From Clostridiales bacterium GWF2_38_85 (lineage in GTDB: Bacteria > Bacillota > Clostridia > Oscillospirales > CAG-382): 64,000 nt of DNA. Made by a program: the position numbers and the translations under genes. The stretch spans positions 59,919 through 123,918 of the forward strand of contig MGOY01000013.1 of assembly GCA_001797275.1 (NCBI GenBank). The letters are read 5' to 3'. Under the pieces are notes generated by a model. That model was not told the origin of the DNA. It ran no database searches and was given only the letters and a program-made list of their open reading frames with translations. Positions 58,062 to 64,000 of this stretch are shown piece by piece (position 1 is the first letter of the stretch; each line of letters starts with the position of its first letter).

Positions 58062-58484
58062 TTGTTTTTGCAAAGTGCTTTTTCAGTTTCGGAAGCTATA
58101 GATTTTCGGTTTAATGATTATCGTAGCCTACCGTCCTCTCTTTTGGAAGAAGTGCGAGGAAAAAGCAATTATAATATTAGCAAAGTCCATTTTTTGCTTG
58201 TTACAGAAGCGGATGTAGATTTGCAATTTTCTTCAATAACTCCGACAGCCAGAGAACTTGAATCTCATGTTTGGAACAAATATTATAAACGTCTGTTCAA
58301 TAGTAAGGTAGTTGCTTATCATTGGAAATTCAAGAGCGATAATAATGATAAATTTATTGAAAACTGTATAATGTTTGTTAAAACTAAAATACATAAGTGC
58401 AATGTTTTAACAATTCTGATATATATTTTAATTGCAGGATTATTAGCAATATTATTCAACTATATTTCCCATCTTTTGTTTTGA
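58062..58484 (+). CDS. Small protein with C-terminal membrane anchor
   Basis: 140 residues; the frame opens at a TTG at 58062 six bases after the preceding stop, with no clear ribosome site, so it may be translated by coupling. Residues 1-110 are soluble, alpha/beta (YNISKVHFLLVTEADVDLQFSS). Residues ~113-138 (CNVLTILIYILIAGLLAILFNYISHLLF) form one transmembrane helix at the very end. A tail-anchored effector or membrane tether is possible. Not recognised. Confidence 0.6.
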   Translation: MFLQSAFSVSEAIDFRFNDYRSLPSSLLEEVRGKSNYNISKVHFLLVTEADVDLQFSSITPTARELESHVWNKYYKRLFNSKVVAYHWKFKSDNNDKFIENCIMFVKTKIHKCNVLTILIYILIAGLLAILFNYISHLLF

Positions 58485-58495
58485 GGTGATTTTTT

Positions 58496-60010
58496 ATGAG
58501 AGCTTTACTTGACACTAATATTGTCATACATAGAGAAAACACTAAAGCTACAAGCCAAACGATTGGTCAGCTTTTTTATTGGTTAGACAAACTGCATTAT
58601 GAAAAAATGATTCATCCTTACACTATTAACGAATTAAGAAAGTACAGTGATCCTCAAATGCAGGCGTTGTACGATTCTAAAATTGCAGCTTATACGGAAA
58701 TGAAGAATGTTGCAGTTCAGACGAGTGACTTTATAAATAAGTTGCATGATTGTCCCAAAACAGATAATGATCGTATTGATAATCAACTTCTATTCGAGGT
58801 GTTTTGCGGAAGAATTGATATTTTAATTACCGAAGACCGCAAAATGCGCAAAAAAGCCGAACATCTGGGAATTAATAATAAGGTTTTCTCGATAAATACT
58901 TTCATAGCAAAATGTACAAATGATAATCCTGAATTAATTAACTATAGAGCGTTATCAGTTAAGAAAACGACCTTTGGAGCAGTAAATATTAATGATAGCT
59001 TTTTTGAAACATTTAAAGGCCCATATCAAGGCTTTGAGAATTGGTTTGCAAAAAAATGCGATGAAGAAGCTTATATTTGTAAAAGTGAGACGAATAAGAT
59101 ATTGGGCTTTTTATACTTAAAGGTTGAAGGCCCGGATGAAAACTATTCTGAAATCTCTCCTTCTTTTTTGCCGAAGCGTCGACTTAAAGTGGGAACATTT
59201 AAAATCGAATCCACCGGCTTCAGATTGGGCGAAAGATTTATTAAAATAATTTTTGATAATGCCATTGCACAAAAAGTTTATGAGATATATGTGACTTTAT
59301 TTACTGATAGACAAGAACTAATGGCGTTATATGAATTGTTAAAGCGTTGGGGCTTCTATGAATATGGAACCAAAACATCTAATGGAAAAGCTGAAGTTGT
59401 TTTAGTCAAGAAAATGAATTGTTATGATAGTAGTCTATCAATAAAACAAAACTTTCCGAACCTTAACTATAATCGCAAAAAGTTTTATTTACCTATTGAG
59501 GCAAAATATCATACTTTTTTATTGCCGGATTCAAAGTTAAACACTGAAAATGAAATTGACTTTTTAGGAGAAACTCCACAGAAATATGCTTTACAGAAAG
59601 TATACATATCTTTTTCTTACAAGCGAGATATGTCTCCCGGTGATTTTCTTGTGCTGTACAGAAAAGGGGTTACTCCTGGTAGAAAAGGCTACGAATCCGT
59701 CCTTACAACAGTAGCGGTGATTGATGAAGTAAAATACAATTTTATAAACAAAAGTGATTTTCTTCAATACTGCGAAAATAGAACTGTATTTTCAAAAGAA
59801 GATTTGAATTACTTTTGGGATAGTAAACAAGGAAAGTTGCTTGTTGTAAAATTTATATTTATTAAGAACCTAACCAAAAGACTTATTCTTAAGGATCTGT
59901 GGGACATGAATATAGTACCATTTCCTTCAGGACCGAGACCGTTTGACACGATGTCAGATTCAGAATTTGATGAAATCATTAGACATTCACAGACCGATAT
60001 TTATATGTGA
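58496..60010 (+). CDS. PIN-GNAT-EVE/PUA-like fusion protein
   Basis: 504 residues; GAGGTGA lies before ATG. Residues 1-140: PIN ribonuclease domain (MRALLDTNIVIHRE with first Asp, YTINELRKY, DNQLLFEVFCGRIDILITEDRKMRKKA with the later acidic residues). Residues ~170-315: GNAT-like (TGFRLGERFIKIIFDNAIAQKVYEIYVTLF ... LLKRWGFYEYG). Residues ~340-490: EVE/PUA-like (ALQKVYISFSYKRDMSPGDFLVLYRKGV ... TTVAVIDEVKYNF). The three parts combine an RNase, an acetyltransferase-like fold and a nucleic-acid-base reader. It overlaps no neighbour, but the ASCH gene follows within 14 bases. Confidence 0.82.
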   Translation: MRALLDTNIVIHRENTKATSQTIGQLFYWLDKLHYEKMIHPYTINELRKYSDPQMQALYDSKIAAYTEMKNVAVQTSDFINKLHDCPKTDNDRIDNQLLFEVFCGRIDILITEDRKMRKKAEHLGINNKVFSINTFIAKCTNDNPELINYRALSVKKTTFGAVNINDSFFETFKGPYQGFENWFAKKCDEEAYICKSETNKILGFLYLKVEGPDENYSEISPSFLPKRRLKVGTFKIESTGFRLGERFIKIIFDNAIAQKVYEIYVTLFTDRQELMALYELLKRWGFYEYGTKTSNGKAEVVLVKKMNCYDSSLSIKQNFPNLNYNRKKFYLPIEAKYHTFLLPDSKLNTENEIDFLGETPQKYALQKVYISFSYKRDMSPGDFLVLYRKGVTPGRKGYESVLTTVAVIDEVKYNFINKSDFLQYCENRTVFSKEDLNYFWDSKQGKLLVVKFIFIKNLTKRLILKDLWDMNIVPFPSGPRPFDTMSDSEFDEIIRHSQTDIYM

Positions 60011-60023
60011 AAGGAATATTTCT

Positions 60024-60401
60024 TTGAGTATTATATTGTTATCAATTAAGCCAGAGTATTCTGATCGTATTTTTTCTGGTGAAAAAAAATACGAATTTAG
60101 AAAGCACTTGGCAAACAAAAAAATAAGCAAAATTGTTGTATACTCATCTTCTCCTGTACAGAAAGTAATCGGAGAGGTGGAAGTTATTAGCACTTTAGCA
60201 ATGAAGCCGTCGCCACTTTGGGAATTAACCAAAAAAGAAGCTGGGATATCTCGTGAAAAATTTCGAAAATACTTTTCTGGTTGTAAAATGGCTTTCGCAT
60301 ATAAATTAGGAGAAACAAAGTTATATGATAGTCCCAAATCTTTATCTGAATATGGAATTAAAAATGCTCCGCAGTCATTTGTTTATTTACAAGAGAGGTA
60401 A
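60024..60401 (+). CDS. ASCH-domain protein
   Basis: 125 residues from a TTG with AAAGGA eight bases upstream; earlier frame to 59943 overlaps the previous gene. SIILLSIKPEYSDRIFSGEKKYEFRK is the canonical ASCH start; VVYSSSPVQKVIGEVEVI and the end follow the PUA-like beta-barrel. ASCH proteins bind RNA or modified nucleotides. With the EVE-like domain next door, the operon has two PUA-superfamily readers. Confidence 0.87.
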   Translation: MSIILLSIKPEYSDRIFSGEKKYEFRKHLANKKISKIVVYSSSPVQKVIGEVEVISTLAMKPSPLWELTKKEAGISREKFRKYFSGCKMAFAYKLGETKLYDSPKSLSEYGIKNAPQSFVYLQER

Positions 60402-60576
60402 ATAAAAGTGACTCATTATTTCTAAGATACGACGATAGATTTTAAAGATGCCTTGGTAACAAACTTCTGGAGAGATAATAAAAAACAATATAATTTATGA
60501 CATATTAAAAGTTAATTATTGCAACATATGTTATATAATCCCGTTCTTGTAATCCGAGAGTGGGATTTGTTCTTAA

Positions 60577-60684
60577 TTATACCCATATCAAATCGTATCT
60601 GTTCAATATTTTAATAGTAAGAGTACCCTCGGCAAGCTGTTTTCTATGTTTGCCGGTAATTTTGTAGGGTATTGTCATTTTCAT
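60577..60684 (-). pseudogene. 35-codon remnant of the MK(I/M)-x-Y-x(V/I)TGK family
   Basis: Starts after GGAGG with MKMTIPYKITGKHRKQLAEG, matching the opening of the protein at 37977-39041 (MKIDYNVTGKERKSLVAA), then loses similarity and stops. Likely a truncated relative left by recombination. No gene is seen at 60402-60576. Confidence 0.5.
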
Positions 60685-60859
60685 GTAAAAATCCTCCGTT
60701 ATTTTAATCTTCTTGAAAGGCTGTCGCATTTTATGACGCCCTTTACTCCTCGTTTCTGGTAGGTATATATTGGTTCAAAAGGTATAGAATAGCAAGTTTA
60801 TTCTAGAAAACAAATCTGACAATTTTTTGGTAACAAATGTGTAAAATATTTACAAAATC

Positions 60860-60888
60860 TTGCGAAACTCAAAATTTCATGATATAAT
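60860..60888 (+). promoter_or_regulatory. Promoter of the restriction-modification genes
   Basis: TTGCGA (60860-60865), 17-base spacer, TATAAT (60883-60888), 186 bases before the methylase start. Confidence 0.7.
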
Positions 60889-60956
60889 ATGAAGAATTAT
60901 AAAGACAGATGGCACATCTACATTAGAAATTATGTTTGTTTTTTTGAACTGTGTAA

Positions 60957-61074
60957 AAGTTACGCCAGGATGAGCCAGTCATACTGAATGTGCTGGATAA
61001 GGCATGTAAAACGCTGGATGTCAACTATGGGGACATCGTTGACTATATTTCGATGAAAATAGTGAGGTTACAAA
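60957..61074 (+). pseudogene. C-terminal remnant of an XRE regulator
   Basis: Open frame after a TAA: K-L-R-Q-D-E-P-V then LNVLDKACKTLDVNYGDIVDYIS, the recognisable end of small Cro/CI-type HTH proteins (L-D-K-I-C-K-x-L-x-V-x-x-G-D-I-x-D-Y). Its N-terminal HTH is missing. In intact systems this type of gene precedes and controls the R-M genes. Confidence 0.55.
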
Positions 61075-63474
61075 ATGAACAGAGAATTAGTTAAAGACTA
61101 CATTGATAAGCAACCGTTAAAAGTTGTTGACAGCATATATTTAGGTCGGAGTAAAATTCAGTATAGAGGAATTGTCCAAGGCCAGACGATCAATGAGATC
61201 AAGGGCGATGAAGAGATGTCTCGCGCTTTCTTACTCACAAAGCTTGTGAATGAGCTTGGCTATGCGGATGATCGTATTGAGATTGAGCACGAGTATACTG
61301 CAGGACGTCCGCATACAAACACAAGTCGCATTGATATCATTGTTCGTGATGCGGCCGGCGATGCCTTCCTTTTCATTGAGTGCAAATCCCCGGACGCATA
61401 TGCCTCTGATGATAAAGACCAGATTATAGAAGAACAGCTTTTCAAAGTTGCTGGCATGGAGCGCACGGAGGGGCATAAAGTACGTTATCTTGTGCTGTAC
61501 ACTACTGGAGAAGTCGGCGATAAAGTTGTCGATGAATGTATGATAATTGATACAGAGAAGTTCCCTACATTTTCTGATTGGGAAATCTCGCGCGACTTTA
61601 CAAATACGCTTCCGGCAAGATATGGAAAAGCACAAAAAATACCGTATGTTAAAGCGTCTGATAAAGATCTAGAAAAAGACTTTACAAATGAGATGCTAAC
61701 GCAGTTACAGACTGACTTGCATAATGTTTTATGGGGCGGCGGTGGTACTGATGATAACGAAGTGTTTTCATCCCTCACAAATCTAATTCTTGCGAAAATC
61801 CAAGATGAGGATGAGAAGGAAGACGGCGATACATATGATTTTCAATCCATGGCCTTTGCTAAAGATGGTGATGAAGAATTTGAGTCAAACGAACAACTTT
61901 TTGAACGTATTAATGAGCTTTATCGCCGTGCACTTAAATCAAAGTTATATATACTTGATGAAACCGAGATAAACAAGTCATATGTAATTGACAGTAAAAA
62001 ATTCTCGCTTTCAAAGTTGAAATATGCAGTTCAAAAACTTGAAGGTTTGTCTTTTGTTGATGGAAAAAACAGCTTGAGTGGAAAAGACATTCTTGGTGAC
62101 TTTTTTGAAGGAATAATTCGAAACGGCTTCAAACAAAGCAAAGGACAGTTCTTTACCCATATCAATATTGTTCGTTTTATGCTTTGGGCGCTACAAGTAG
62201 ATAAACTTGCTATTAAACGCATCAAGGAAGATAAGGAAATTCCATATATGATAGACCCATCTGCTGGTAGTGGTACGTTCCTTATTGAATATATGAAATT
62301 CATTACAAAGAACATGAAGTATCATAACCGGAACGCAGATGGTTATAATGCTGACCTTGGCACTACTCGGGCCGTAAAAGATAAAGTGCTGTCTGATTGG
62401 TTTTATCCGGATAATCGTGAGAACAAATGGGCACAGACCTATATTTATGGTTCTGAAATCAACTTCAATCTCGGTACGGCTACAAAGGTTAATATGATTC
62501 TCCATGGAGACGGGTCAACCAATATTTTCGTAAAAGACGGTTTGCTCCCATTTGTAAAATATGAAAAAGAGACTGCGCCTAACGCTATGAAAGGAAGCGA
62601 ATCAGACCCACTCTATCAAGATTTAGATGTCAATGGGCAATTCGACCTTATTTTAACCAATCCTCCATTCAGCGTTGAACTTGATAATGACACCAAGAAA
62701 ACAGTCAAGAAAGACTTCATGTTTGGAGAAAAGAAAAACTCCGAAAATCTGTTCATTGAGCGTTGGTATCAGCTTCTCCGTGAGAATGGACGTCTGGCTG
62801 CGGTTCTACCAGAAAGTGTGTATGATACTACAGAAAATAAGTATATCCGCTTGTTCTTGTATAAGTATTTTATCATCAAAGCTGTAGTATCTCTACCTCA
62901 ATTAGCATTTGAACCGTATACATCTACCAAAACGAGTATTCTCTTTGCTCAAAAGAAAACTAAAGAAGAAATTGATGCTTGGAATAAGACATGGGAAGAA
63001 GCATCGAGCGAATATGGTAAAGTGAAAACACGTACTGAAAACCTGCTTGCTGTCTTTGATGGGACAAAGCAGAAAAGTAAATTACCATCAATCAAGGATT
63101 TGACTCCTGAAGAAGAAACGGCTATCCTTAAGAAGTTGCTCAAAAATCATCTTTCAATCAGAGATGATGAGCTGGATTCAAAAGCACTGATAGCAAAGTA
63201 TCATGCGGAAATTGTTGAAATGTGTACTATTGATAATGATACAAATGCTTCGTTCGGCCATGTCAATACATGGTGGGTGTTTAACGAAGTGGCAAGCCGT
63301 ACTAACTATAGCGTGTTTATGGCAGAAGCGGATAATGTTGGCTATAAGCGAACAAAACGCGGAGAAAACCTAATGCCTAACGATTTATTCAGGACTGCGG
63401 GTAATAACATCATTGTTGATGATGGTAAGATTGAAACAATTCTGGATTTTATGAGAACTATTAATTGGAATTGA
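61075..63474 (+). CDS. Restriction-modification fusion: HsdR-N-like nuclease plus N6-methylase
   Basis: 799 residues; GAGGT lies before the ATG. Residues ~40-170 resemble the HsdR N-terminal PD-(D/E)xK domain: TSRIDIIVRDAAGDAFLFIECKSPDAYA (D ... E-x-K). Residues ~320-690 are an HsdM-type N6-adenine methylase: GKDILGDFFEGIIRNGFKQSKGQFFTHINIVRFM, MIDPSAGSGTFLIEYMKF (motif I), FDLILTNPPFSVEL (motif IV). Nuclease and methylase in one chain followed by a separate specificity subunit is the arrangement of BcgI-like type IIB/IIG systems. It should methylate and cut at sites chosen by the partner at 63485. Specificity unknown. Confidence 0.9.
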   Translation: MNRELVKDYIDKQPLKVVDSIYLGRSKIQYRGIVQGQTINEIKGDEEMSRAFLLTKLVNELGYADDRIEIEHEYTAGRPHTNTSRIDIIVRDAAGDAFLFIECKSPDAYASDDKDQIIEEQLFKVAGMERTEGHKVRYLVLYTTGEVGDKVVDECMIIDTEKFPTFSDWEISRDFTNTLPARYGKAQKIPYVKASDKDLEKDFTNEMLTQLQTDLHNVLWGGGGTDDNEVFSSLTNLILAKIQDEDEKEDGDTYDFQSMAFAKDGDEEFESNEQLFERINELYRRALKSKLYILDETEINKSYVIDSKKFSLSKLKYAVQKLEGLSFVDGKNSLSGKDILGDFFEGIIRNGFKQSKGQFFTHINIVRFMLWALQVDKLAIKRIKEDKEIPYMIDPSAGSGTFLIEYMKFITKNMKYHNRNADGYNADLGTTRAVKDKVLSDWFYPDNRENKWAQTYIYGSEINFNLGTATKVNMILHGDGSTNIFVKDGLLPFVKYEKETAPNAMKGSESDPLYQDLDVNGQFDLILTNPPFSVELDNDTKKTVKKDFMFGEKKNSENLFIERWYQLLRENGRLAAVLPESVYDTTENKYIRLFLYKYFIIKAVVSLPQLAFEPYTSTKTSILFAQKKTKEEIDAWNKTWEEASSEYGKVKTRTENLLAVFDGTKQKSKLPSIKDLTPEEETAILKKLLKNHLSIRDDELDSKALIAKYHAEIVEMCTIDNDTNASFGHVNTWWVFNEVASRTNYSVFMAEADNVGYKRTKRGENLMPNDLFRTAGNNIIVDDGKIETILDFMRTINWN

Positions 63475-63484
63475 GGTGAGTATA

Positions 63485-64000
63485 ATGCAGATAACTCAAA
63501 CCTCTTTAATAAATTGTGCAAAAGATAGGTTTTTAAGGGCTGACCCCAAATACCATTATTCTATATCTAAAGGCTTAATGAACTTGTTTTCAACACCTGA
63601 AATGGAGAATATACGCCTATCAGATATATTAGAGGAGAATTATCATATCTGTCCTTATATTGAAGGACTTAAATACAAAGGAATTCCGACAGGAAGAGCA
63701 TATATTGATGAAGACGGATATATCATCGATTGGCAGAATGTTACAGATGATGATCACCCTGGTCGATTGAAGTATTCAGTTTCATCGGAGAATATTTTGA
63801 TATCGAGCTTAAAGTTAGCAAAGTCACCAGCGCTCCTTTTTGAGAATATTGATTTAGAAAACTATGTATTTTCAAACGGCTTCTACATTTTTAAAGTTAA
63901 AAATGGATGGAATAAAAAATTTGTTCTCTACTTGTTACGTTCTTCCAAGATTAAGAAGCTGCTTGATACCAACATATATCGCGGAATTGGCATTTCAGCA
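63485..64000 (+). CDS. Specificity (S) subunit, truncated by window end
   Basis: Begins at an ATG with GAGGTGAG seven bases upstream, eleven bases after the methylase stop. 172 residues are visible: LINCAKDRFLRADPKYHYS, then a target-recognition-like segment ending KFVLYLLRSSKIKKLLDTNIYRGIGIS, the usual end of an HsdS TRD before its spacer helix. It supplies DNA recognition to the upstream nuclease-methylase. Confidence 0.83.
   Translation, partial: MQITQTSLINCAKDRFLRADPKYHYSISKGLMNLFSTPEMENIRLSDILEENYHICPYIEGLKYKGIPTGRAYIDEDGYIIDWQNVTDDDHPGRLKYSVSSENILISSLKLAKSPALLFENIDLENYVFSNGFYIFKVKNGWNKKFVLYLLRSSKIKKLLDTNIYRGIGISA

Noticed and set aside
1..64000. tRNA or rRNA genes
   Set aside because: None recognised by eye on either strand; a covariance search could not be run.

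Overview
The window is most of a prophage of the HK97-like siphovirus type from a low-GC Gram-positive bacterium, probably a member of the Clostridia. The evidence is AGGAGG-type ribosome sites, a GAAC-N4-GTTC (LexA/DinR-type) SOS operator, a P27-type small terminase, clustered large serine recombinases, and the DUF2800/DUF2815/DNA polymerase A/VapE/VRR-NUC/SNF2 early gene set typical of clostridial phages.

Layout. 1-2838 (minus): recombination module, with one serine recombinase cut by the window edge, a second broken by an in-frame TGA, a SHOCT protein and an HTH/zinc-finger protein, next to a divergent XRE gene. 3480-4877 (minus): endolysin and holin. 7544-36424 (minus): tail, head and packaging genes. 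37745-55285 (minus): methyltransferases, terminase small subunit, HNH, helicase, VapE, DNA polymerase, ssDNA-binding protein, exonuclease and sigma-like genes. They appear to be read from a promoter at 55474-55502 whose spacer contains a perfect LexA box. 45691-45920 is a candidate replication origin.

The striking feature is cargo. Eight junctions of the late operon carry AT-rich, non-viral genes that fill exactly the space between one phage gene's stop and the next one's ribosome site, about 18 kb in all. They lie at roughly 4.9-7.5, 8.9-12.2, 13.7-14.7, 16.4-19.3, 21.6-25.3, 27.6-29.3, 33.1-34.8 and 36.4-37.7 kb. Four are pairs of a one-component AraC or MerR regulator fused to a sensor domain (GyrI-like or C39/BtrH-like), followed directly by a Cys-rich protein of unknown function. 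Others are GNAT acetyltransferases (one behind an apparent leader-peptide attenuator), an aminoglycoside-phosphotransferase-like kinase and an XRE-TPR regulator. Four same-strand insertions end in an intrinsic terminator just before the next phage gene. Four regulators carry an internal Shine-Dalgarno plus ATG exactly at the DNA-binding/sensor boundary, so a free sensor domain could be made, as in TipAL/TipAS. Signs of decay include two in-frame TGA codons, one frameshift, and an ATA where the terminase start should be.

55.5-64 kb (plus strand) is a defence-type region: remnants of a DUF262/DUF1524 gene and of an XRE regulator, a four-gene operon (nuclease-like protein, tail-anchored protein, PIN-GNAT-EVE fusion, ASCH protein), and a restriction-modification system with nuclease and N6-methylase fused in one chain plus a specificity subunit cut by the window end. 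Whether this region belongs to the prophage or to its host flank cannot be decided here.
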